Shown here one piece after another: positions 43,209 to 50,134 of a stretch of 50,134 bases of DNA. How positions within the stretch are numbered: the stretch's first letter is position 1; each line of letters opens with the position of its first letter. Origin of the DNA: an uncultured Lachnospiraceae bacterium (GTDB lineage: Bacteria; Bacillota; Clostridia; Lachnospirales; Lachnospiraceae); the NCBI GenBank assembly GCA_949840805.1, contig CATKXR010000033.1, positions 1-50,134 of the forward strand, written 5' to 3'. The notes below the pieces were generated by a model that did no database searches, was not told where the DNA came from, and saw only the letters and a list, made by a program, of their open reading frames with translations. A program made the position numbers and the translations under genes.

Positions 43209-43825
43209 TTTGCCACACTCCCCATTCCATCCAGCACTTCCTTCAGCTTTTCAAAATCCCCATCCTTAAAACAATATCCATCCATGCCGCAGGCACGCGC
43301 TCCTTCTATATTTTCCGGCACGTCATCAATGAAAAAACATTCCTCCGGCTGCAATCCATACCGTTCAAACAGATGGATGTATATTTCTCTTTGGGGTTTT
43401 ATGCATTTTACATCCGCAGAAAATAATACTCCGTCAAAGCAATCCACTGCCGGAACTACATTTTGATAACAGTCCAAAAGACGGATTGCCGCATTAGAAC
43501 ACAAGTATATCCCAAAACCACGCTTTTTCAGATCCCTTATCACCGGCTCCATATTTGAATAGGTCCACATACAATACTTATGCCACTGTTCCAGACACAA
43601 TGCCGCCATCCCATGAAGCCTCTCCGGCAGACGTGTACAGATGGATCTCAGCGCCTTTTCGTCTGTCAAAATCCCCATATCCAGCATCACCCACTCCGGC
43701 GATACAAACACAGCAGTATATACCTGCTTCCTGTCATGGCCATCTTCAATAAAATGTTCACAAACTCTCATCCCGTCGTATCCTACCAGCACTTTTCCCA
43801 TATCAAATACAATATTTTTGATCAT
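43205..43825 (-). CDS. HAD-superfamily hydrolase, YihX-like
   Basis: 206 residues from ATG 43825 (MIKNIVFDMGKVLVGYDG), with GAGGAAAGAACAG upstream. Motif I is FDMGKVLV, with Gly where most HADs have the second Asp, as normal in the YihX/epoxide-hydrolase-like branch. Motif II is LCSN, motif III the lysine in CIKPQREIY, motif IV FFIDDVPENIEGARACGM. Probably a sugar-phosphate or small-molecule phosphatase. Coupled to the M18 aminopeptidase by an ATGA overlap. Confidence 0.9.
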   Translation of the reverse strand: MIKNIVFDMGKVLVGYDGMRVCEHFIEDGHDRKQVYTAVFVSPEWVMLDMGILTDEKALRSICTRLPERLHGMAALCLEQWHKYCMWTYSNMEPVIRDLKKRGFGIYLCSNAAIRLLDCYQNVVPAVDCFDGVLFSADVKCIKPQREIYIHLFERYGLQPEECFFIDDVPENIEGARACGMDGYCFKDGDFEKLKEVLDGMGSVAK

Positions 43826-44035
43826 TCTGTTCTTTCCTCGCTTTTTCCTTAAATATTCGCAATTGTCCAATACCTTCACAATTGCAGATACCTTTTCTTT
43901 GCTCATAGGCAGATCCGCTCTTCAGGCCCACTTCTTCCATAAAAGAAAGAGAAAGCCCCACAAAATCCTGCAACCGCGATTCTGTGAAGCCGCATCTCTC
44001 AATGTTTCCCTTTTACGTCTTTGCTTATTGGCTTT

Positions 44036-44548
44036 CTACTTTTCAAGCCGCCTGCCGTCTGCACCGACCCGATAACCGCCAGGCGCAAGAGCATCCGCTG
44101 CCATCATACCACTCCGCAGGAAATAATAATAGTCCTCCCCGATTAACTTCCAACATCCCTTTACCGCCCGGCCATCCGCCTCAAAATAGTACCACTTATC
44201 CTCCACTGATACCCATTCATCTGAGGCCATGACCCCATCCTCACCCAGCCAGTAAAGATCCCGGTTCAAGGTTAAAAGCTGATTCTCTGTCTTCCTGCCG
44301 TCTCCATCCACATAATACCATATACCATCATTATTAACCCATTCGTTCACTGCCATAACTCCGTCATCCTTTACCCAGTAAGGACCTCCCTCTGTGTAAA
44401 TCCATGTATTCTTAGCTACAGAGCCATCGTCCAGATAATAAAACCACTTACGGTCCAATTTCCCCCACTCTTCTGCAAATGCAAATGTGGAAGAAAGAAC
44501 AGACAATGCAAATACCATTACCAGCCCTGCCAAATATCTCCTCTTCAT
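44036..44548 (-). CDS. Secreted protein with cell-wall-binding repeats
   Basis: 170 residues. Signal peptide RRYLAGLVMVFALSVLSSTFAFA, then six to seven short repeats of the choline-binding/CW_binding_1 type (W-x-Y-x-x-x-x-G at WFYYLDDGSVAKNTWI, WYYVDGDGRKTENQ, WYYFEADGRAVKGCWK). It consists almost entirely of repeats, without a catalytic domain, so it likely only binds wall glycans or serves as a scaffold. Strong promoter at 44602-44630; GAGAGGAG before the start. Confidence 0.9.
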   Translation of the reverse strand: MKRRYLAGLVMVFALSVLSSTFAFAEEWGKLDRKWFYYLDDGSVAKNTWIYTEGGPYWVKDDGVMAVNEWVNNDGIWYYVDGDGRKTENQLLTLNRDLYWLGEDGVMASDEWVSVEDKWYYFEADGRAVKGCWKLIGEDYYYFLRSGMMAADALAPGGYRVGADGRRLEK

Positions 44549-44601
44549 TACAACATTCTCCTCTCAGACAATTCCGAAATCCATACCATTTTGTTATTCT
44601 A

Positions 44602-44630
44602 ATCATACTTTTTGCACTATGGTTTGTCAA
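44602..44630 (-). promoter_or_regulatory. Strong promoter of the cell-wall-binding protein gene
   Basis: On the minus strand the consensus TTGACA (44625-44630) and TATGAT (44602-44607) are 17 bases apart. Confidence 0.8.
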
Positions 44631-44663
44631 CGTTTTTTTATCTGCTTTCCTAACTTTTAATAA

Positions 44664-46346
44664 TCAGCTTTTTATAATCACCTGCAGATCTTCTGACACC
44701 TTCACTTCCACAGTTTCTTCCCTTCTGGCCCTTCTGCACATTCCTGTCCCAATACTTAAAAGCAGCCACATCATAGGCGCTACAATCGGAAGGTTTATAT
44801 TGATTGTCGCCTGGAATACATAACAAAGCACCGCTCCGAATGTTCCGATAATATAAGGATTTTTCTTCCAGTTTTTCCACATATACCAAAAAGCAGACGC
44901 CAAAAACACCAGATAAGAACTCAATCCCACAATACCAATCGTCACCAGATACTGAATATACTCATTGTGGGCGCTGTCATAAAACTGCTCTGTCATATGC
45001 ATCATCTCATGAGGTATCTTATTTAGCGTTAATATGCCAAAAGTATCAGGTCCATGTCCAAACAGCTTACCCATCCATGAAAATTCACGAAAAAGCTTCA
45101 AAGACGCTCCCCATATATATCCCCTGTTAGTTCCCCACTGCGGTGAAAAAACAAGATAATTCCGGGCTGCCTCATATCGCTCCTCATGCCCGCCCATGTT
45201 AGCATCAAACAACACAGCGCCTACAGCCAACAGCACCACAGCAGCAAAGGCGGCCCAGATCATCACAAACCGGTTTCCACATTCCGTTCCTTTTGCAGCA
45301 CAGTTCTTATCATATTTCCAAAACAATACGACGAGTACCCAGAAAAAAATCACCACATATGGAAGAATCCCCAATCCTGCAATAACCCTGAATAAACTGT
45401 CCAAACCGATGACAGCGTTCCCGTAAACCTGGTTAATCCTGTCAATACACAGAAGCACCGTAAAAAATGACGCCAACATTATCAAATAACGCTTCACACA
45501 TTCCCGCTCTTTAAATATGGCAAACGGTATCAATCCAAACAATGCAGCCATAGAAAGATAAGCATTATCACTGCATCCCATTATGATAGCAAAAAAAGAT
45601 ACAATCAAACAAATATAATGCCAAATCATCCGCCATCCCTTTTCTTCCGTAAGAAAAACGGCGCCGGAAAATCCCATAACCATCCCTACATAGGCAGTAA
45701 ACGAATTAATATTGCCTATCGTGGAAGTAAAAATATCTGACTCCAGGGGATTGGTATAAGGCCCGCGGAAATTCAGGACATCCATCCTGAAATAATCTGT
45801 GATTCCAATAACACACATAATCATCCCTGTAACCAAAAATGCTTCCAGATACCATTCCTTAGCCTTCCAAAAACGGCTGATAATCAGATAAGCCACGACA
45901 TACAGGGTCATCAAAAACATCCCGCTGTACCGCCCCTCGTTTCCCCAGAAAGATTCAAAAAAATATTCCGAATGAAACGTCGAAATCCAGACAGCAGCAC
46001 AGAACACAATTACTGCAATATCCGTAACCAGAAAGGTTTTCTTCCAGTTTTTCGGTAAAAGCCGCGCCAGGAATTCCTTTGTATGCACGCCTCCGTATTT
46101 TCTGATATCCAAAACAGTCATAATAACCGATGCAGCCAGTAAAAAAACCACCATCGCAATTACAGACAAATAATAACAAATATATTTCACATCCATAATA
46201 TTGGTATATGCTTCATCGTAGACAAGCGGAAACACCAACATCAATACCAAAATACAGAGACTGATAATCTCACTCGCCGCTTCCAGACAGGAAGATACAA
46301 AACTTTCTTTTTCCTGCGGCGGCATATTTACATCGGCTCCTGCCAT
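44664..46346 (-). CDS. O-antigen-ligase-like polytopic membrane protein (Wzy_C)
   Basis: 560 residues from ATG 46346 (MAGADVNMPPQE), chosen because GGAGGAAGCTGTAAG lies before it and because a promoter (46381-46409) lies inside the longer frame, which rules out an earlier start. About twelve hydrophobic helices; the large extracytoplasmic loop contains GTNRGYIWGASLKLFREF, GKLFGHGPDTF and SAHNEYIQYLVTIGIVGL, the signature of the O-antigen ligase/polymerase family. In a Gram-positive this would polymerise or attach a surface glycan. It sits among genes for wall-binding repeat proteins. Confidence 0.88.
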   Translation of the reverse strand: MAGADVNMPPQEKESFVSSCLEAASEIISLCILVLMLVFPLVYDEAYTNIMDVKYICYYLSVIAMVVFLLAASVIMTVLDIRKYGGVHTKEFLARLLPKNWKKTFLVTDIAVIVFCAAVWISTFHSEYFFESFWGNEGRYSGMFLMTLYVVAYLIISRFWKAKEWYLEAFLVTGMIMCVIGITDYFRMDVLNFRGPYTNPLESDIFTSTIGNINSFTAYVGMVMGFSGAVFLTEEKGWRMIWHYICLIVSFFAIIMGCSDNAYLSMAALFGLIPFAIFKERECVKRYLIMLASFFTVLLCIDRINQVYGNAVIGLDSLFRVIAGLGILPYVVIFFWVLVVLFWKYDKNCAAKGTECGNRFVMIWAAFAAVVLLAVGAVLFDANMGGHEERYEAARNYLVFSPQWGTNRGYIWGASLKLFREFSWMGKLFGHGPDTFGILTLNKIPHEMMHMTEQFYDSAHNEYIQYLVTIGIVGLSSYLVFLASAFWYMWKNWKKNPYIIGTFGAVLCYVFQATININLPIVAPMMWLLLSIGTGMCRRARREETVEVKVSEDLQVIIKS

Positions 46347-46380
46347 CTTACAGCTTCCTCCATCTGCTTTCTTTTCACCC

Positions 46381-46409
46381 AGTATAACATCTTTCCTGCT
46401 ATTTCGCAA
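46381..46409 (-). promoter_or_regulatory. Promoter of the O-antigen-ligase-like gene
   Basis: TTGCGA (46404-46409) and TATACT (46381-46386) on the minus strand with 17-base spacing; decides the start codon choice for that gene. Confidence 0.65.
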
Positions 46410-46454
46410 CTTCAAGTCCTATCTTAAGTATTTATGACGATTTTGAAATGGGTC

Positions 46455-46483
46455 TGTTCAAAAAATGAAATATCGTATATAAT
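46455..46483 (+). promoter_or_regulatory. Promoter of the lipoprotein gene
   Basis: Consensus TATAAT (46478-46483) with a weak -35, TGTTCA (46455-46460), 17 bases upstream; divergent from the ligase-like gene's promoter. Confidence 0.5.
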
Positions 46484-46529
46484 ACTCTGTGTTTCAAATA
46501 TATTGTTAAAAATTCAGGAGGCTGTTTCT

Positions 46530-47030
46530 ATGAAATTAAAAGCATTTTTGTTAATTGCAGGCTGCATCATGCTCTTATGCGGCTGTACCAAAAGCAACAT
46601 TATCGATTCTCGTGAGACCATAGGCCCCGATTTCAGTCATTACACAGATATTGTAATCGAAGAAGGCCAGCTTCATGACGATGTTGATGCCGTCTATCTG
46701 GATCCGGATTATTATCCCATGGCTTCTGCAATCGATTTTGAGCTTCATCTGGACGAGGAATATATCGATGTCTATGTAGTTGTCAAAGACGGCACCTCGC
46801 CGGAAGATGCTGCCTGGTTTGCCGATCAGGCGATCAAAGGCATCAATGACCAGGTTGCTGTTCAGGACTTCTCCTATGGTGAATCCGATGAAGACACTTT
46901 TGGCGGCTTGTATCAGGACAATGTGATCCATCTGAAGGTTTACGATGAATCCTCCTATGCCAAAGGAACTCCCTTATATGAAACCGAAGTACCAAAAGAT
47001 ACCTATATGTCCTTTGATATCCAATATTAA
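46530..47030 (+). CDS. Lipoprotein of unknown function
   Basis: 166 residues from ATG 46530 (MKLKAFLLIAGCIML), seven bases after AGGAGG. Lipobox LLCGC gives a lipidated Cys at about residue 19. The mature part is acidic with no recognised domain (VIEEGQLHDDVDAVYL, FELHLDEEYIDVYVVV, YETEVPKDTYMSFDIQY). It resembles small secreted Firmicute lipoproteins of unknown function. It has its own promoter and terminator, and stands divergent to the ligase-like gene. Confidence 0.8.
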   Translation: MKLKAFLLIAGCIMLLCGCTKSNIIDSRETIGPDFSHYTDIVIEEGQLHDDVDAVYLDPDYYPMASAIDFELHLDEEYIDVYVVVKDGTSPEDAAWFADQAIKGINDQVAVQDFSYGESDEDTFGGLYQDNVIHLKVYDESSYAKGTPLYETEVPKDTYMSFDIQY

Positions 47031-47045
47031 GAGAGCTAAAAAGAT

Positions 47046-47075
47046 AAGACTGCCGAAGGGCAGCCTTTTCTTTTT
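47046..47075 (+). terminator. Intrinsic terminator after the lipoprotein gene
   Basis: AAGACTGCC (47046-47054) pairs with GGCAGCCTT (47058-47066) with one internal mismatch, followed by TTCTTTTT. Confidence 0.75.
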
Positions 47076-47129
47076 GCGCTTCTATTTATTATGTCATCGC
47101 ATTTATACTGCTTCTGGATTCTCAAAAAC

Positions 47130-48371
47130 CTACTGGTTTGATCCATTTTCCTGATTCTCGGAAGCTTCCTGGTTTGATCCCTCTCCTTGATTCTCAGAAG
47201 CTTCCTGGTTTGACCCCTCTCCTTGATTCTCAGAAGTTTCCGAATTCTCCTGGTTCCCATCAGACTGTTGTGCTTCTGTGCTTTCATCTGCCTGCTCGCC
47301 TTGCCCGGCCGTAATTACTTTTGAAGTCGTCTCCTGCGTTTCAGAAGAAGCATTTTCTTCCGAATTATCATCATTTTGCTCTTCACTTTCATCTTCGGGC
47401 ATCTTTTCGCTGCATGTCACCTGAATTTTCACAGCACCGTCCTTACAGAATACTTCATATGTATTTCCAGAATCCGTAGTACCTGTAATGCCATCTTCTA
47501 TACTGCCTTCCATAACCTGCTGGAATACCGATTCCCCTTCATACTGGCCTAACGCAGCAGCCAGCATTTTCTGATAACCATCATCAAACGCTTCCAAATC
47601 CGTCTCTGAAGATATAAGCCCCCGGTTATATGACAATTCAAATGCATAAGGAACATATCTCCTGGGATCCTTTTTAGTAATTTTCGAATAATATGTCATT
47701 AAAATTTCCTGTCCATCCTCTATCCTGTGGAAATTATAGCGAACCTCCTCATTATTCTTGGAAGCAAAAGTACTCGTAGGATACAAATTTGTCAAATCAA
47801 CAGACATATCTCCCACATTACTCACGCCCTCATTTTCCAAAGCTGCCTGCCGCGCTGCCTCCCGCGCCGCCTCATAGGCCTGCTCCCGACGTTCTTTCCG
47901 GTCTTTATAAATCTCATCTGCCACAGCTTTAAAAATTTTATCCATGAAAGCCTGCATCTCTGACTGATAATGCGACCGTAATGTCCATATGGAATACCCT
48001 CTGGCTACTGCCTCCTTACCGGCATTCTCAATCTGCAGCCTTACCTTATTGGGAGTAGGTCTTGAAGTCTTCTCTTTTGTTCTTTTAGCCTCCAGTTCCA
48101 ACTGCCTTTCTGTCTTATCCAGCCTGTGGCCATCCTCAGCAAGCCTGTATCCCTCTACCATGGTATTACTCATCATATATCCACCTGGATCCAAATAGTA
48201 AATCAGCTCTGTCTCCGGATCCGTGAACCATCCGCCTCCCAGCCGGACACCATTCGCTTTCTCATATGCCCAGCCATAATTGTCCTGTACCCATCCTGCA
48301 TAAGAGGTCAGGGTAAGGGAAGATGCCAATGACATTACAAGAAAAGATGTTGCCAATATTTTTTTTCTCAT
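47130..48371 (-). CDS. Secreted protein with N-terminal cell-wall-binding repeats and repetitive acidic tail
   Basis: 413 residues. Signal peptide KKILATSFLVMSLASSLTLT, then two to three CW-binding-like repeats (GWVQDNYGWAYEKANG, GGGWFTDPETELIYYL), a helical stretch (about 85-190), a folded unrecognised domain (about 190-310), and a disordered E/S/N/Q-rich tail whose last 35 residues are a tandem repeat of 12 residues (SENQGEGSNQEA). GGAGG lies 12 bases before the ATG, farther than usual. The promoter is at 48415-48443. Probably a wall-associated surface protein. Confidence 0.8.
   Translation of the reverse strand: MRKKILATSFLVMSLASSLTLTSYAGWVQDNYGWAYEKANGVRLGGGWFTDPETELIYYLDPGGYMMSNTMVEGYRLAEDGHRLDKTERQLELEAKRTKEKTSRPTPNKVRLQIENAGKEAVARGYSIWTLRSHYQSEMQAFMDKIFKAVADEIYKDRKERREQAYEAAREAARQAALENEGVSNVGDMSVDLTNLYPTSTFASKNNEEVRYNFHRIEDGQEILMTYYSKITKKDPRRYVPYAFELSYNRGLISSETDLEAFDDGYQKMLAAALGQYEGESVFQQVMEGSIEDGITGTTDSGNTYEVFCKDGAVKIQVTCSEKMPEDESEEQNDDNSEENASSETQETTSKVITAGQGEQADESTEAQQSDGNQENSETSENQGEGSNQEASENQGEGSNQEASENQENGSNQ
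47137..47244. repeat. 36-base tandem repeat, three units
   Basis: Units begin TTTGAYCC at 47137, 47173 and 47209, each 36 bases, nearly identical, in the 3' end of the wall-binding protein gene and in frame, so copy number changes would alter length by 12 residues without frameshift. Confidence 0.85.
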
Positions 48372-48414
48372 ATTTATCCATTGCCTCCAAATCTGTTTTT
48401 ATTTTCATGAAAAA

Positions 48415-48443
48415 AGCATATCATATTTTTCTTAGTCCAGCAA
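48415..48443 (-). promoter_or_regulatory. Promoter of the 48371 gene
   Basis: TTGCTG (48438-48443) and TATGCT (48415-48420) on the minus strand with 17-base spacing. Confidence 0.55.
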
Positions 48444-48563
48444 CTACCTAAAATATGAAGTTTCTATAACATTTTATTAAGTGTTGGAAGACAAATGTAA
48501 TAAATGTTCACATATTAAAAGTCTGAGAGAAAAAATTACGTGGAAAAATTATCTATGTAATTT

Positions 48564-48598
48564 AAAAAGGGATCTGGTTATTAGCCAGACCCCTTTTT
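48564..48598 (-). terminator. Intrinsic terminator of the right-edge surface protein gene
   Basis: AAAAAGGGGTCTGG pairs with CCAGATCCCTTTTT on the minus strand (one mismatch, 6-7 base loop), with the T-run built into the stem end; 34 bases after the stop codon. Confidence 0.85.
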
Positions 48599-48632
48599 AG
48601 GATTTTGTTAAAAATCTGATTCTGAATAAGGA

Positions 48633-50134
48633 TTAATTAGTTTTGGTGTAATACTCTTCCCAATCTTTCCTTGTACCAACGGTACTCTTTTCCTTCAAAT
48701 TCTTATCGCTAGCATACAGCTTAAGATCTCCATCCTTTGTATAGAAATACCAGTCATTTCCATCTTTTGCTGCGCTCTTGCCCTTCTGAATGTTTCCGCT
48801 GGTGTTTACTAAGAAGAAATCATTATTGGCAAGATCAAAATACGTAACTGTATCGTCATCGTCATTCTTGGTTGTCTGCTTAGCTACTATGGAACCGCTT
48901 CTTATATCACTGGATTTAATCTTGGTAACGGTTGCACTATTAGCCTGGATATCTGTAGAAGTTCCAGTAACCTTAACCACCTGGTACTTATCATCCTTAT
49001 CTGCTTCGATCCGACAGCCATACTTGTAGATATACTTGGAATCATCAATTCCTGTCAGACCTTTACCACGATTTTCAGCACCACCAGTCTTGCTGAAGAA
49101 GAAATGATAATTCTTTCCATCTAATGTGATAGTGGTAGCGCCTGTCTTCATAGCACCATCAGTATCTTCGTCATCACCAAAATAATATAAGGTTGCACCA
49201 TCATTAATTGCTGCTAAGTAGTCTGCATCCGTTGTTGTTCCATCGAGCAGGTCATCCAACTCGTCAGAATCTACACCGTCATCATACACTTTGATGATCT
49301 TTCCATTAGAGTCAACAGTCATCAGCACCAAGCCAGACAGCATAGCGCCACCCTTTTCGCCATCATCCGGACGGAATCCATAATATTTACCTTTGATCTT
49401 GTAAATTTCACCTGCTTTTACAATACCATCTCCATCAGCCCAATACCATCTTTCTTTCTCATCATCCGCATCGGAAGTTGCGAAAGATTTTGAGCCATAA
49501 TCGCTGGTAAATACGTTATCATTATCCTCATCAGGAGCGACTACCTTAAACCATCCCTTTGTTACACGGGCACCATCCTCAGGATTTCTGAAGTATCTCC
49601 AGCTGCTGGACGATGCTGCTGTAGCGCTATCCTTAGCACCTGTAGCCAGGGTCCACTGAGAAACCATTACGCCGCGGCTGTCAAAACCGTATTTCTTTCC
49701 GTTGATCGTCTCCTGCTTAATGTCGCTTGAAGCAGTCTCGTCATTGTATCTCTTTTTACCATTGGCTCTGAAATGGAACCAATGCTCTTTCTCATCGTCT
49801 TCCAACTCGTCATGAACCAGAATCTTCTGCCAGCCGGTCTTCATGTCGCCTTCTTCCCAACTACCCAGGTAATATTTATAATCTACGCTGGCCCAGTCAT
49901 CCTCATCGGTGGCTCTTTCGCTGCTATCATTTACCCAGCCATACAGCATCACGCCCTCATCATCAAAGGCATATTTCTTGCCATCGATTGTACGGAAACG
50001 GGTGCTTCCGGTATCCGGAGCCTTATAAGCTTTACCATTGGACTGCAGATAGTAGTAATGATACTCAGCCGGATCATCATCCTCATCCTGCTCCTCATTC
50101 ACTACCTTGATCCAGGTATTACGAACCATAACAC
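48633..50134 (-). CDS. Large secreted protein with cell-wall-binding repeats, 5' end beyond the window
   Basis: Open to the right edge; 500 residues visible, ending RKDWEEYYTKTN. It is built of cell-wall-binding (choline-binding-like) repeats: DGKKYAFDDEGVMLYGW, NGKKYGFDSRGVMVSQW, KGWFKVVAPDED, RWYWADGDGIVKAGEIYKIKGKYYGF, KNYHFFFSKTGG, DWYFYTKDGDLKLY. Loops between repeats are unusually acidic (runs of D and E), which often means calcium binding or a secreted acidic surface layer. No catalytic domain is seen in the visible part; one could lie beyond the edge. It ends in a strong terminator. Confidence 0.85.
   Translation of the reverse strand, partial: VMVRNTWIKVVNEEQDEDDDPAEYHYYYLQSNGKAYKAPDTGSTRFRTIDGKKYAFDDEGVMLYGWVNDSSERATDEDDWASVDYKYYLGSWEEGDMKTGWQKILVHDELEDDEKEHWFHFRANGKKRYNDETASSDIKQETINGKKYGFDSRGVMVSQWTLATGAKDSATAASSSSWRYFRNPEDGARVTKGWFKVVAPDEDNDNVFTSDYGSKSFATSDADDEKERWYWADGDGIVKAGEIYKIKGKYYGFRPDDGEKGGAMLSGLVLMTVDSNGKIIKVYDDGVDSDELDDLLDGTTTDADYLAAINDGATLYYFGDDEDTDGAMKTGATTITLDGKNYHFFFSKTGGAENRGKGLTGIDDSKYIYKYGCRIEADKDDKYQVVKVTGTSTDIQANSATVTKIKSSDIRSGSIVAKQTTKNDDDDTVTYFDLANNDFFLVNTSGNIQKGKSAAKDGNDWYFYTKDGDLKLYASDKNLKEKSTVGTRKDWEEYYTKTN

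Noticed and set aside
43825..43906. Upstream start for the HAD hydrolase (MSKEKVSAIVK)
   Set aside because: The extra 27 residues precede the conserved HAD motif I start and lack a better ribosome site than the GAGGAAAG before ATG 43825.
47036..47287. Arg/Lys-rich repetitive open frame
   Set aside because: It is an out-of-frame reading of the 36-base tandem repeats in the 3' end of the wall-binding protein gene and has no ribosome site.
1..50134. CRISPR arrays and tRNA genes
   Set aside because: No spaced direct repeats of CRISPR type and no T-loop/anticodon patterns were found on either strand when reading through.

Overview
The window looks like a chromosome segment of a low-to-mid GC anaerobic Firmicute, most likely a Lachnospiraceae (Clostridia) gut bacterium. 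This is inferred from gene content and style: B12-dependent methionine synthase split from its reactivation domain, choline-binding-like cell wall repeats, Rpn-family PD-(D/E)XK nucleases, an MMPL/GLUG pair, strong GGAGG ribosome sites, and zinc-ribbon membrane proteins. No rRNA, tRNA or CRISPR array was seen. A species name cannot be given from the sequence alone.

Region 1 (1 to about 11560) is an integrated mobile element ending at the 3' end of rlmH; its left end lies outside the window. Almost all its genes read leftward: a coiled-coil protein, several very small membrane or zinc-ribbon proteins, a DUF1643 protein, hypotheticals, a primase/helicase-like ATPase broken by a one-base frameshift, a large serine recombinase, a protein ending in a SymE-like toxin domain, and an Rpn nuclease. 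An XRE repressor gene faces away from this operon, and the two promoters share one -35 hexamer. An AT-rich orphan gene (5774-6829) sits in the middle on the other strand. rlmH 3'-end target, serine recombinase, adjacent upstream helicase and DUF1643 together recall staphylococcal SCC elements; this is the main finding.

Region 2 (11564 to 25850) is mostly housekeeping on the minus strand: rlmH, an alpha/beta hydrolase with an HxxxD acyltransferase, a GNAT acetyltransferase, an OmpR-type response regulator without a kinase, a ComEA-like DNA-binding protein, a 3-methyladenine glycosylase, and a methionine/one-carbon cluster (metF, MetH reactivation protein, metH). Then come zinc-ribbon membrane proteins, a decayed Rpn gene and a palindromic element that may be a small RNA.

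Region 3 (26063 to 36029) holds a lone PTS EIIC, a catalytic-domain-only tyrosine recombinase whose mRNA leader is almost entirely one bulged hairpin, a gene-poor scar, a short surface-polysaccharide operon (flippase, glycosyltransferase, rfbC, ABC permease without ATPase), a LacI regulator, gltX and a HAD phosphatase.

Region 4 (36059 to 50134) is a cell-surface region: an MMPL transporter with a GLUG beta-helix surface protein, an M18 aminopeptidase with a HAD hydrolase, an O-antigen-ligase-like membrane protein, a lipoprotein, and three secreted proteins with cell-wall-binding repeats, the last cut by the right edge.
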